A stretch of 64,000 nt of DNA from Parcubacteria group bacterium GW2011_GWA2_38_13b (GTDB lineage Bacteria > Patescibacteriota > Minisyncoccia > GWA2-38-13b), in the NCBI GenBank assembly GCA_000992445.2, contig LBUF02000001.1, positions 1 to 64,000 of the forward strand. Direction: 5' to 3'. The stretch's first letter is position 1. Every line of letters starts with the position of its first letter. Both the position numbers and the translations under genes were made by a program. Under the pieces are notes generated by a model. The model was given only the letters and a program-made list of their open reading frames with translations, was not told the DNA's origin and did not search any database. Below are positions 50,839 through 59,457 of this stretch, one piece after another.

Positions 50839-51372
50839 TCATACCCGCGATAGATCACCCGCGGGGTGATATTTTTCATACTCCGGCAATTCTTTTATGT
50901 CTTTCAGCCCCAATTTTTTAAGAAAATCCGATGTTATGGAATATATGAAAGACCGGAAATCATTAGGATTATTATCTCTTTTTATAAGACCGCGTATCAA
51001 AAGATTTCTTAAAATAAAAGTGGAATTTACGCCCCGAATATCGTCAATCTGCGCCCGGCTGACAGGCCCCCTGTAAGCGATAATCGCCAATGTTTCCAAA
51101 GCCGCCTGCGACAAATCCTCCTGAATCTCGGATTTTACGAAATCGGACAAAAATTCCGCCGCGTCCGGAGAAGTCACCATTTCCGCGCCGCCCTCAAATT
51201 CCAAAATATTAACGCCGCGGCCTTCGTAATCCCGTTTCAATTCATTGATAATTTTCCGTAATTCAGCATCGTTTATTTTAACCCCCTTTTTGATTTTAGC
51301 AAAATCAACCGGCTCGCCGGAAAAGAAAAGTAATGCCTCAATAATATTTTTATTATCCAAAATCTTGTTCAT
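50839..51372 (-). CDS. scpB: segregation and condensation protein B
   Basis: A 177-residue winged-helix kleisin partner. The characteristic SQAALETLAIIAYRGPVSRAQIDDIRGVNS segment is present, together with LLIRGLIKR and a FLKKLGLKDIKELPEY end. With ScpA and an SMC protein it forms the condensin-like complex for chromosome segregation. It begins directly at the end of scpA. Confidence 0.94.
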   Translation of the reverse strand: MNKILDNKNIIEALLFFSGEPVDFAKIKKGVKINDAELRKIINELKRDYEGRGVNILEFEGGAEMVTSPDAAEFLSDFVKSEIQEDLSQAALETLAIIAYRGPVSRAQIDDIRGVNSTFILRNLLIRGLIKRDNNPNDFRSFIYSITSDFLKKLGLKDIKELPEYEKYHPAGDLSRV

Positions 51373-52089
51373 CTAAATTTTACTTATCGCGATTTCGCCG
51401 AAAACATCGCATTGTTCCGCTTTTATTATTTTCCGTTTCAAAAGATGAAGCAACGCCAAAAAAGCGACTATAATTTCCAAACGCGATGAACTTTCGTTCA
51501 AAAAACCGCTAAAATTTTTGACACTGCCTCTATTGATTTTTTCCGCGAGATCTTTGATTTTATCTTCCAATTTTATAAGTTCTCGCAATTCTTTTTGGGG
51601 CAAAACTTGCGGTTCGGTAAAAATTTCCTTGAATATCTTGTCAAAATATTTATGCAGAACATTCGCCGTCGCGTTGCGCGGCGGGAAAAAAATCGGCCGC
51701 AATTTTTTATCCGCGAGACGCGAAAAACTGATCGCTCCGCGCCTGTCCAATTCCTGAATTTTCTTGCCGAGCATTTTGACAATACGGTATTCTTCCAGAC
51801 GCCTTGCCAAATCATCGGCATCTTCCAAAACTCCTTCGTCAATTTCAAGAATCGGCAATAATGCCCTTGATTTTATTAAAATCAAGCTGGAAATTATAGA
51901 CAAAAAATTTGCCAATTCTTCGGGACAAACTTCTTTTATATCCTTAAAACAAGAAATGTATTGATCCGTCACTTCCGACAAAGAGACAACGGTAATTTCC
52001 ATATTCTTAGCTTCAATGAGCTGAAGAAGAAGATCCAATGGACCTTCAAATTGACTAATCTTAATATGATGATACGCGCTATTATCCAT
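51373..52089 (-). CDS. scpA: segregation and condensation protein A
   Basis: A 238-residue kleisin. The N-terminus FEGPLDLLLQLIEAKNMEI that contacts the SMC neck is present, as are a central acidic linker and the C-terminal winged-helix VAFLALLHLLKRKIIKAEQ. It is in an operon with scpB (adjacent, no gap) and divergent from tryptophanase with a 54-bp gap. Confidence 0.94.
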   Translation of the reverse strand: MDNSAYHHIKISQFEGPLDLLLQLIEAKNMEITVVSLSEVTDQYISCFKDIKEVCPEELANFLSIISSLILIKSRALLPILEIDEGVLEDADDLARRLEEYRIVKMLGKKIQELDRRGAISFSRLADKKLRPIFFPPRNATANVLHKYFDKIFKEIFTEPQVLPQKELRELIKLEDKIKDLAEKINRGSVKNFSGFLNESSSRLEIIVAFLALLHLLKRKIIKAEQCDVFGEIAISKI

Positions 52090-52143
52090 TGAAAAATAAA
52101 CAAAAGTAAGTTAATATATTAAAAAATATCAATTGTAAATTTT

Positions 52144-53514
52144 ATGCTAATTCCTCCTTACAAAATAAAATCAGTTGAATCAATAAAAATAATTCCGCGC
52201 GCCGAACGCGAAAAAAAACTGCGCGAAGCCGGTTTTAATCCTTTTTTATTAAAAGCGCGCGATGTTTATATTGATCTCTTGACCGATTCCGGAACCGGCG
52301 CGATGTCGCAAGAACAATGGGCCGGTATGATGCTCGGCGATGAAAGTTATGCCGGCGCCAAAAGTTTCGAAAGAATGAAAAAATCAATAAAGGAAATTAT
52401 GGGGTTTGATTATATTTTACCGACACACCAAGGCAGGGCGGCGGAACATGTTTTAGACGCGATTCTGGTAAAAAATGGCGGCATCGTTCCCGGCAATAAA
52501 CATTTTGATACCACTAAAGCCCATATTGAATGGGCCAAAGGAAAAACCATTGACGTTACTATTTCGGAAGCCGATAATTCGTCTGAATATCATCCTTTTA
52601 AGGGAAACCTGGATATTAAAAAACTTGAAAAAATTATAGCGGAAAATAAAAAAAACATCAGTTATCTCCTTATAACTATAACATGCAACAGCGTCGGCGG
52701 GCAACCGGTTAGTTTAGCTAACATCAAAGCCGTTTCCACGCTCGCCAAGAAAAATAAATTACTTTTATTTTTTGACGCGGCGCGCTACGCGGAAAATGCT
52801 TATTTTATAAAAACGCGGGAAAAAAACTGCGCTCAAAAAACAATAAAAGAAATTATCAAAGAAATGATGGGCTGCGTTGACGGCGTTCTGATGAGCGCCA
52901 AAAAAGACGCCATCGTCAATATGGGCGGTTTTATCGCGGTGCGTTCAAAAACGCTTTACCAAAAACTTGTTCCCATAAGCATATTATTTGAGGGTTTTAC
53001 CAGTTATGGCGGAATGTCGGGGCATGACATTGAAGCGCTGGCGCAAGGACTTTACGAAGGAATAGAAGAAAATTATTTGGCGTATCGCGTCGGCCAAGTC
53101 GCCTATCTCGGCAAAGAATTAAAAAAACGCGGCGTTCCGGTTATTGAACCTTTCGGCGGTCACGCCGTTTACATTGATGCTAAAAAATTTCTGCCGCGTA
53201 TTCCGCAAGAACAATTTCCCGGACACTCTCTTTGCTGTGAGATTTATCTTGAAGGCGGAATCCGCGCCGTGGAAATCGGAACATTGCTGGCGGGCCGTGA
53301 TCCGGAAACGAAAAGAAATATTTATCCCGCGCTGGAACTCGTCCGGTTGACAATCCCGCGTCGCGTTTATTTCCAGGAACATATTGATTACGTTATTTCC
53401 GTGATTGAAAAGGTTTGGCAAAAACGCGACAAAATCAAAGGACTGAAATTAGTTTACGAACCGCCGATACTCCGGCATTTTCAGGCGCGGCTGGAACCGA
53501 TAAAGCATCATTAA
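52144..53514 (+). CDS. tnaA: tryptophanase (tryptophan indole-lyase)
   Basis: A 456-residue beta-eliminating PLP lyase. The PLP lysine is in LMSAKKDAIVNMGG (like TnaA TMSAKKDA). GGMSGHDIEALAQGL, and the C-terminal RAVEIGTLLAGRD and VRLTIPRRVY, are also present. The RAVEIG motif is that of tryptophanase; tyrosine phenol-lyase has RSMERG, with the Arg that recognises the phenol ring. The reaction is Trp to indole, pyruvate and NH3. It is a single-gene unit with its own hairpin terminator. There is no tnaC-like leader, only 54 bp to scpA. Confidence 0.88.
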   Translation: MLIPPYKIKSVESIKIIPRAEREKKLREAGFNPFLLKARDVYIDLLTDSGTGAMSQEQWAGMMLGDESYAGAKSFERMKKSIKEIMGFDYILPTHQGRAAEHVLDAILVKNGGIVPGNKHFDTTKAHIEWAKGKTIDVTISEADNSSEYHPFKGNLDIKKLEKIIAENKKNISYLLITITCNSVGGQPVSLANIKAVSTLAKKNKLLLFFDAARYAENAYFIKTREKNCAQKTIKEIIKEMMGCVDGVLMSAKKDAIVNMGGFIAVRSKTLYQKLVPISILFEGFTSYGGMSGHDIEALAQGLYEGIEENYLAYRVGQVAYLGKELKKRGVPVIEPFGGHAVYIDAKKFLPRIPQEQFPGHSLCCEIYLEGGIRAVEIGTLLAGRDPETKRNIYPALELVRLTIPRRVYFQEHIDYVISVIEKVWQKRDKIKGLKLVYEPPILRHFQARLEPIKHH

Positions 53515-53559
53515 AAGCCGTAAAATAAAAAGGAACTGCTTTCCTTTATTTCACGGCTT
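53515..53559 (+). terminator. tnaA terminator
   Basis: AAGCCGTAAAATAAAAAGGAA pairs with TTTCCTTTATTTCACGGCTT around a short CTGC loop: a long stem with one bulge, immediately after the stop codon. Confidence 0.75.
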
Positions 53560-53594
53560 ACGATAAATTCCAGTGTCCTTAAACATACGAAAAT

Positions 53595-53618
53595 AAAAAC
53601 TGATTAACGCCAGTTTTT
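53595..53618 (-). terminator. terminator of the 53628-54257 gene
   Basis: AAAAACTG and CAGTTTTT form a perfect stem around ATTAACGC, with T-rich sequence continuing on the minus strand. Confidence 0.65.
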
Positions 53619-53627
53619 TTTTCATTT

Positions 53628-54257
53628 TTAAGATAGGGGTAAAAAATACATTTTCTTTTTTTTATCAAACTTAAATCCCGACCTGCGAGCAGTAACATCA
53701 TACCTCATAAACATATTCTTGCTTCTTTCGCCTTCGGCGATATACCAACTGCTATTCTTCGCCCTTATGACATACGCGTTTTTAAATCCGTTGTCCTTTG
53801 CCCAATCAACGCAAATCTTCAAAAGCATTTTGGTCCAATGGAAATAACTTAAATCATTTTGTTCTCCCGACACTCCTTGAATTTGCTTTATAATAATAGA
53901 ATTTTCCAAACCACGATCAAGCCCCAAGTCAAATCCTATGCACGCCAAGGCTTTTTGTTTTATAAAAACTTTTTCTAACCCGGATTTCACCAAAATAAAA
54001 CTATACTTAGCGTCATGATAAATACCTTCAAAGTTGCCATATCCGCCGTTATTACTATACACCAAATATACCTCGTAATCGCTGAATTTTATTTTATTGT
54101 CCGGCTTTAGAAAATTCCGTAAATACGGATGCATATCAATATTATAAACTTTATATTTCTTTATGCTCTTAAAGAACTTGGCGCTGTAATCCTTTGGTAA
54201 TTTATATCCGCTCTTTTTCAAAAACATCCTCCTGAAAATATTTTTAAGAACATTCAT
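53628..54257 (-). CDS. hypothetical protein, GNAT-like features
   Basis: I take the ATG at 54257 (209 residues), which has AAGGAGAT 5 nt upstream; the track's longer start lacks one. No family is recognised with certainty. The central strand pattern KYSFILVKSGLEKVFIKQKALACIGFDLGLDRGL and the later WTKMLLKICVDWAKDNGFKNAYV helix resemble an acetyltransferase-like fold. The C-terminus (SWYIAEGERSKNMFMRYDVTARRSGFKFDKKKKMYFLPL) repeats a known end of GNAT-type proteins, but the glycine loop is not clear. It is a single gene with terminators on both sides. Confidence 0.5.
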   Translation of the reverse strand: MNVLKNIFRRMFLKKSGYKLPKDYSAKFFKSIKKYKVYNIDMHPYLRNFLKPDNKIKFSDYEVYLVYSNNGGYGNFEGIYHDAKYSFILVKSGLEKVFIKQKALACIGFDLGLDRGLENSIIIKQIQGVSGEQNDLSYFHWTKMLLKICVDWAKDNGFKNAYVIRAKNSSWYIAEGERSKNMFMRYDVTARRSGFKFDKKKKMYFLPLS

Positions 54258-54402
54258 ACCAATCTCCTTGGGAAAATTCCCGAAATTCAATTGTCAACGA
54301 ACGATTATAATATAATAATATTTTTTATCGAAAAAGCAAGACACCATCCCCAATCTCAAGTTTCCATCTACACGGCAATTCAGGTTTTCATAAATACACA
54401 AA

Positions 54403-54428
54403 GTAAAACCGGCTAACGCCGATTTTAC
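54403..54428. terminator. intrinsic terminator after the response regulator
   Basis: GTAAAA-CGGC and GCCG-TTTTAC form a stem with one C/A mismatch around TAAC, directly after the response-regulator stop (minus strand). Confidence 0.65.
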
Positions 54429-54439
54429 CCGTAAAAAAC

Positions 54440-54847
54440 TCATTTCTCCTCTTGTTCGATTTGGGGATTAAATTTTTTCGCAAAAAAATTCTTTATTTTT
54501 TCAATAATTTCAGCGACAGCATGGCTCGACTTCACGATATAATCATTTGCTCCAAGTTCCAGCCCCCTCTTTATATCCTCGTCTTCGCCAAGAAGAGTAA
54601 GGATGATGACCGGAATGTCTTTGGTGTCCGGTGATTTTTTTAATTCCTCAAGCACTTCAAAACCATATTTTTTCGGAAGAATAAGATCAAGCAACACAAG
54701 ATCGGGGTGCTCGGACCGCGCTAATGCCAAACCCGCCTCTCCGTCAAAAGCCTGCAACACCTTAAACCCCGCATCTGTAAGCTCGGCATAAAGAACTCTG
54801 GCAAGTATCTCGTCATCTTCAACTATTATAATTTTTATTTTATTCAT
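54440..54847 (-). CDS. single-domain response regulator
   Basis: A 135-residue receiver with no output domain. The acidic pair is in IIVEDDEILA, the phosphoacceptor Asp is in LVLLDLILPKKYG, the switch Thr is in VIILTLLGE, and the conserved Lys is in DYIVKSS. It lies 12 bp after the histidine kinase and is its probable partner. Output must be through protein binding, since no DNA-binding domain is present. The C-terminal tail KKFNPQIEQEEK is charged. Confidence 0.92.
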   Translation of the reverse strand: MNKIKIIIVEDDEILARVLYAELTDAGFKVLQAFDGEAGLALARSEHPDLVLLDLILPKKYGFEVLEELKKSPDTKDIPVIILTLLGEDEDIKRGLELGANDYIVKSSHAVAEIIEKIKNFFAKKFNPQIEQEEK

Positions 54848-54859
54848 ATATTATTGATA

Positions 54860-56692
54860 CTATTTATGAGCAAACATCTTCAAGGGAATAAGCCCTACTT
54901 TTCCTTGAAGCGATTTTACCGCTAAAGGAAATTCTACATAAAATACGGCACCCCCTCCTTCGTTTGACTCATACCAAATTTTCCCTCCAAGAAGCTTAAC
55001 GGCTTCCCTGGCAATGTATAATCCAAGACCCGTGCCGTCCGGCTTCGCCATAACAGCATTTGATGCCCGAAAAAATTTCTCAAAAATACGCGTTTGCGCT
55101 TCTTTCGGTATGCCAATACCGGTGTCGCTGATCACCAAAAGCGCGGAATCTTCTTTGATTTTTAATACTATCTCGACCATTCCTCCTTTGGGAGTATAAT
55201 TAATCGCATTGGACAGAATATTCTGAAAAATATAATCGAATAAACTCTTGTCAATAATGGCAATCAATTTTTCCGGATGATTTGTAAAAACAGAAGTAAG
55301 TTTTTTCTTTTCAAAAAGCATACTGCATCCCCTCAAATCATTTTTAATAAATTCTACTAAATCAACCGACTCCGGCACAACGCCAACGCGCCCAGATTCA
55401 ATGCGCGAAATACTGAGCAAAAGTTCCACTAAAATATTCAGGCGATCTGCCGATAAACGAATATCCTTAAGATATTTACGCTGTTTCTCCGGAAGCTTTT
55501 CTTTTCTTAAAAAAAGATCAACCGTCCACGAAATACCGGTAAGGGGCGTGCGAAGCTGATGAGAAGCAAGGGAAACAAATTCCGATTTTAAACGATCGAG
55601 TTCTTTCTCCGTGGCAATATCACGAAAAATATTGATAGCTCCGATAATCTGATCGTTAAATATTATCGGCGACGCAGTAAACGCCACCGGAAATCGCGTC
55701 CCGTCTTTTCGAATATAATAATAAGCATCAGCGCTGGTAACGACATTTTTTTTACCGACGGTCAAAGTAACCGAAAACTCCCGCTTTTCGCGCGGCACAA
55801 GATCGCCTCTCTCGTCTTCACTGCCAAACGCTTCGTAAAATTTCTTGCCCAAGAATTCTCCGCTACCGCACCCAAACATATTTTCGGCTACACCATTCAT
55901 CATAATTATAGTGCCATCGCGATCTACGGCGATCAAACCATCGCCGATGCTTGATAAAATCGCATCATCCCTTGACTTGGCTTGGGATAAATTTTCTCTC
56001 TCCATTTGAAGATCCTCAAGGATATTTCTGGTAGCCACCCTGGCATCATCCAATTCTTTCTCCACTTGTTTATGATCGGTAATATCCTCCTCGGTCGCGA
56101 CAAATCCGATTAAATTATTATACTTATCGATCATTGGAGATATGTGCGCCAAAGTAAAATATTCTTCCTGATTTTTCCGCCTATTTTTCACTTCCCCGCA
56201 GAATACGTTCCGATCATACTTAATAGTTTGCCAAAGATTCTTATAAAACTCGCCAGACATAAGCGCACCCCATAATCTTGGCGTATTGCCCACCATTTCC
56301 TGAAAAGTATAACCGGTCATTTTTTCCGCGCCCTTATTGGCATAAAGTATCAATCCATTGCTATCGGTAATGATAATGTGATTACTGGACGATTCTATGG
56401 CTAATAAATATTTTTCAATATCTGCAGCAAAAAATTCCTTAAGCCTGCGCATTGTAATAAAAAAGAAAACCAAAGACACTGAAACGGTTAAAAAAACCAC
56501 GAATAAATCTATGATGCCGACAAACCAACCAATATCTTGCATTTTCGCGCTGTTCGAAGAAAGCGCATTGATGTTGATCGCAATTCTAAAAACGTAACTG
56601 ACATAAAAATGCATTACTACGACTATCAACAACGCTCCGGTGATAATAATCGGCAAAATTATGCTTAATATTTTCCTGATAGGATCAACCAT
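54860..56692 (-). CDS. PAS-domain sensor histidine kinase
   Basis: I take MVDPIRK at 56692 (610 residues). Its ATG overlaps the stop of the flavoprotein gene (ATGGTTGA), which the track start at 56725 would make a 41-bp overlap. There are two membrane helices (IILPIIITGALLIVVVM and IDLFVVFLTVSVSLVFFF), two PAS domains (about residues 100-220 and 245-380), a HisKA domain with SLASHQLRTPLTG (phosphoacceptor His), and a HATPase with NILSNAINYTPKGG, DTGIGIP and GTGLGLYIA. It is part of a four-gene signalling operon. Confidence 0.92.
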   Translation of the reverse strand: MVDPIRKILSIILPIIITGALLIVVVMHFYVSYVFRIAININALSSNSAKMQDIGWFVGIIDLFVVFLTVSVSLVFFFITMRRLKEFFAADIEKYLLAIESSSNHIIITDSNGLILYANKGAEKMTGYTFQEMVGNTPRLWGALMSGEFYKNLWQTIKYDRNVFCGEVKNRRKNQEEYFTLAHISPMIDKYNNLIGFVATEEDITDHKQVEKELDDARVATRNILEDLQMERENLSQAKSRDDAILSSIGDGLIAVDRDGTIIMMNGVAENMFGCGSGEFLGKKFYEAFGSEDERGDLVPREKREFSVTLTVGKKNVVTSADAYYYIRKDGTRFPVAFTASPIIFNDQIIGAINIFRDIATEKELDRLKSEFVSLASHQLRTPLTGISWTVDLFLRKEKLPEKQRKYLKDIRLSADRLNILVELLLSISRIESGRVGVVPESVDLVEFIKNDLRGCSMLFEKKKLTSVFTNHPEKLIAIIDKSLFDYIFQNILSNAINYTPKGGMVEIVLKIKEDSALLVISDTGIGIPKEAQTRIFEKFFRASNAVMAKPDGTGLGLYIAREAVKLLGGKIWYESNEGGGAVFYVEFPLAVKSLQGKVGLIPLKMFAHK

Positions 56693-57395
56693 TTTTAACG
56701 GGTAAATCGGGATAAAATTGCTCAAACACCATATCTTGCGAAGAAACTCCTTTTTCCGCCAAATATTTGCCGGTAAAATTCACAAAACCGCGCAGTCCGA
56801 TAATAAACCAAATTGCCTTATAACGAATATAACCGTTTACCACTTTTTTTAATGCTCTTTCCCGCAATGGACCGAAAATTTCGAACAACTTAAAACAGGG
56901 ATACGTCCTTTCCATCCGCTTAAGCTCATCAAGATATACCGCCTCCGATTTATTATTATTTGCATAAATCAGTATAATCCGCTGATTAGAATGAATTTCA
57001 TCGGCAAATCTGATAATACTTAAAAACGGCGTTACTCCAACTCCGCCAACCACAAAAATCAAAGGCAGCACATTGATTTTTGGAATACTCAACGACCCGT
57101 AAGGACCGGAAAAAACTACCCTTGCTCCCGGCAGCATTTCAACAAGAGTTTTCTTGTACCCGCTTTCACTTATTCTGAAAATTATATTTATTTCTCCTTT
57201 CTTATTTGGAGAAGAAACGATGGAAAACATCCGAGTATTACCCCTGGAATCGGAATATTTCATTTTCGGGATCATCAGCCAAATATATTGCCCCGCGATA
57301 AAACTAAAACTCGCAGGCACTTTAATTGCCGCCTCAAAGGTTCTTTCGGCGACTTTCTTCACGAAAATAATTGTTCCTTCATTGGATAAATTCAT
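56685..57395 (-). CDS. ferredoxin-reductase-like FAD/NAD(P) flavoprotein
   Basis: I take MNLSNEG at 57395 (236 residues); the longer track start overlaps the PAS gene by 77 bp. It is an FNR-fold enzyme. RMFSIVSSP matches the RxYS flavin motif, VVGGVGVTPFLSIIRF is the NAD(P)-binding loop, and a C-terminal FEQFYPD-type end follows. There is no [2Fe-2S] ferredoxin domain and no membrane part. Such cores accept electrons from NAD(P)H and pass them to a partner. The gene overlaps the kinase gene start, so it is translationally coupled to signalling proteins. This is an unusual setting for an FNR. Confidence 0.82.
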   Translation of the reverse strand: MNLSNEGTIIFVKKVAERTFEAAIKVPASFSFIAGQYIWLMIPKMKYSDSRGNTRMFSIVSSPNKKGEINIIFRISESGYKKTLVEMLPGARVVFSGPYGSLSIPKINVLPLIFVVGGVGVTPFLSIIRFADEIHSNQRIILIYANNNKSEAVYLDELKRMERTYPCFKLFEIFGPLRERALKKVVNGYIRYKAIWFIIGLRGFVNFTGKYLAEKGVSSQDMVFEQFYPDLPVKNG

Positions 57396-57417
57396 CTTGC
57401 CGTAAAATATTAAACAG

Positions 57418-58077
57418 CTACTTATTCCGGCCATTATGCGCCAAGTGTTTTCCGTTGCCATTGTCGCCTTTATTTCCATTGGCGCCGTTGCCATTTTTAA
57501 CCTTCTTCTTCAAATTTTTAATCTCATTCTTTAATTCCACCATTTTCAGTTCTCTCCCTATCATAGTTTTATTAATTTTTTCCAACTCTTCTATCCGGCC
57601 GGCAAGATCTTTTGTTTTTTCCAATATCGTTATTTCTAAAATTTTATTATATTCCATAAATCTTTCTTCAAGATCCTTCCTGGCGGTAATATCTTCAATG
57701 GCAAGAATTATTAATTGCGCCGAATCTATTTGTATCGCATTAAGAACCATTATTTTTTTTCCGATCATTTCAAAATTATGAATTACCTCGTAATTTCTCA
57801 CTATTTTTTTATCCGGTAAAATCTTTTTCATCAAATTCATCAACTCGGGAATATTCCATTGACCATTCCCCAAATCATAAACAAACAAGCCCTCGGTTTG
57901 TTCCGGTGAAAATAAAAAAGTTTTATAGAAAGTCCGGTTCGCCGAGATGATCCTAAAGTCGGCGTCAAGAATCAAAAACGACTCCCTGGCAACATCCGCC
58001 AATGCATCCATAAAAAACAAGGCATTACGCCTTGAATTATCATCTGCCATTATTTTTGATTCAAATTCTTTATTCAT
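57418..58077 (-). CDS. PAS-domain protein with coiled-coil tail
   Basis: A 219-residue protein. Residues about 15-135 form a PAS domain (ESFLILDADFRIISANRTFYKTF, then LAIEDITARKDLEER). Residues 140-195 are a Lys/Glu-rich coiled coil. The last 25 residues are Asn/Gly-rich (NGNGANGNKGDNGNG). No kinase, cyclase or DNA-binding domain is present. It is the first gene of the operon PAS protein, flavoprotein, histidine kinase, response regulator. It may dimerise and sense ligand or redox state and pass it to the kinase. Confidence 0.85.
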   Translation of the reverse strand: MNKEFESKIMADDNSRRNALFFMDALADVARESFLILDADFRIISANRTFYKTFLFSPEQTEGLFVYDLGNGQWNIPELMNLMKKILPDKKIVRNYEVIHNFEMIGKKIMVLNAIQIDSAQLIILAIEDITARKDLEERFMEYNKILEITILEKTKDLAGRIEELEKINKTMIGRELKMVELKNEIKNLKKKVKNGNGANGNKGDNGNGKHLAHNGRNK

Positions 58078-58509
58078 ATATTATTTTAATAATTATTTAT
58101 ATGAAATGCGCTTTTTAAGAAATCCGGAAGTAAAAAAAACACCGCTCAAATGACAGCGGTCTTCTTGTAATTACTAAAAGAATTGATATCAGACACAAAA
58201 TTATTTTCAATAAATAAAATCGCATACGCGCGCCGAACGCATAATCGCTTATTTTGAAAATATTCCGTAATTTTAAATAATTTCAGTATTTTCAATCTTG
58301 ATTGAAATAAAAAAATTAAAATACCAATATTATTTATTATAACACACTGATGTTTTTATGCCAGCAAACAACTTTCAGGGAAATAACGCCATAAATTTCC
58401 GAAATGCTTTTTCGCATTACGCAGTCTTGCCAAAACGATTTTTTTGTGTAAACTGAAATGAAATATCGTTTTTTGAAAAAATTAAAATAGGATAGAAAGG
58501 AGATTTTAG
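58078..58509. other. 432-bp intergenic region between divergent operons
   Basis: No gene is seen. It contains a hairpin ACCGCT/AGCGGT (about 58142-58163) near the PAS gene and a probable arcC promoter, TTGCCA (58427-58432), 16 bp, TAAACT (58449-58454). Long A/T runs fill the middle. A GAAAGGAG ribosome-binding site precedes arcC. Confidence 0.5.
58427..58454 (+). promoter_or_regulatory. probable promoter of the arcC-pyrBI operon
   Basis: TTGCCA, a 16-bp spacer and TAAACT, about 55 nt upstream of the arcC ATG, with a strong AAAGGAG ribosome-binding site 8 nt before it. Confidence 0.45.
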
Positions 58510-59457
58510 ATGAAAAAATATGTTATCGCGCTTGGCGGAAACGCCATCATGGGAAATTCTTATGAAAAACAAGTCGAAAGTATCTATGGAACATTAAGTA
58601 ATCTTACTGATTTACTGGCTGACGCTGAAAATAAAATAGCCGTCACTTACGGAAACGGACCGCAAGTTGGAAACATTTTAATCCAAAATTCCACGGCTAA
58701 ACGATTAACGCCGGAACAGCCGATGTATGCCTGTGTCGCGCAAAGCCAGGGACTGCTTGGTTGTATGATTCAAACGGCGCTTTATAATTTACTGCGAAAA
58801 AATAACATCCAACGAGATATTTTAGGAACCATTACTTTCATTGAAGTAAATTCCAAAGATCCGGCATTTAATAATCCGACAAAGCCGGTAGGACCATTTT
58901 ACAATAAACTGGAAATACGCGAACTTTTATGCCAAAATAATACTCATATTTTTAAAAAAATCACTGATAAAGTTTGGCGGCGAGCAGTCCCTTCTCCGGA
59001 ACCATTGCGGATAATAAATTCGGACGCGATTAAAAACATTTTTGAATCAGGAAATATTCCGATTGTCTGCGGCGGAGGCGGCGTGCCTTTTATCAATATT
59101 AATGACGAACTAAAGGGAATAGACGCGGTTATAGACAAAGACAAAGCCAGCTCGCTTCTTGCCGATTCTTTAAGCGCCGATATATTGATTATTCTTACAA
59201 ATGAACCGCAAGTGGCTTTAAACTACAAAAAACATAACGAAAAACGACTGGATTATATGAATACTGCAAACGCGAAAAAATATCTTGACGAGGGCCATTT
59301 CGCCGAAGGCAGTATGAAACCGAAAGTGGAAGCGGCAATAAATTTTGTTTCAAAATGTTCAGACCGCAAAGCGCTCATTACAAATTACAACTGCCTGATC
59401 TACGCTCTTCAAAACAAAAACGGAACATGGATTTATGAAATCGGAGAAAAACAATGA
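58510..59457 (+). CDS. arcC: carbamate kinase
   Basis: A 315-residue amino-acid-kinase-fold enzyme. The N-terminal ALGGNAIMG, VTYGNGPQVGNIL and the later VCGGGGVPFI and DAVIDKDKASSLLADSL motifs identify carbamate kinase. It interconverts carbamoyl phosphate + ADP with carbamate + ATP. Its last codons overlap the ATG of the aspartate carbamoyltransferase by 4 bp, so the two are made together. There is no ornithine carbamoyltransferase or arginine deiminase nearby, unlike the usual arc operon. Confidence 0.93.
   Translation: MKKYVIALGGNAIMGNSYEKQVESIYGTLSNLTDLLADAENKIAVTYGNGPQVGNILIQNSTAKRLTPEQPMYACVAQSQGLLGCMIQTALYNLLRKNNIQRDILGTITFIEVNSKDPAFNNPTKPVGPFYNKLEIRELLCQNNTHIFKKITDKVWRRAVPSPEPLRIINSDAIKNIFESGNIPIVCGGGGVPFININDELKGIDAVIDKDKASSLLADSLSADILIILTNEPQVALNYKKHNEKRLDYMNTANAKKYLDEGHFAEGSMKPKVEAAINFVSKCSDRKALITNYNCLIYALQNKNGTWIYEIGEKQ

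Noticed and set aside
52144-53514. Tyrosine phenol-lyase instead of tryptophanase
   Set aside because: The RAVEIG motif replaces the RSMERG of phenol-lyases, so the phenol-binding Arg is missing.
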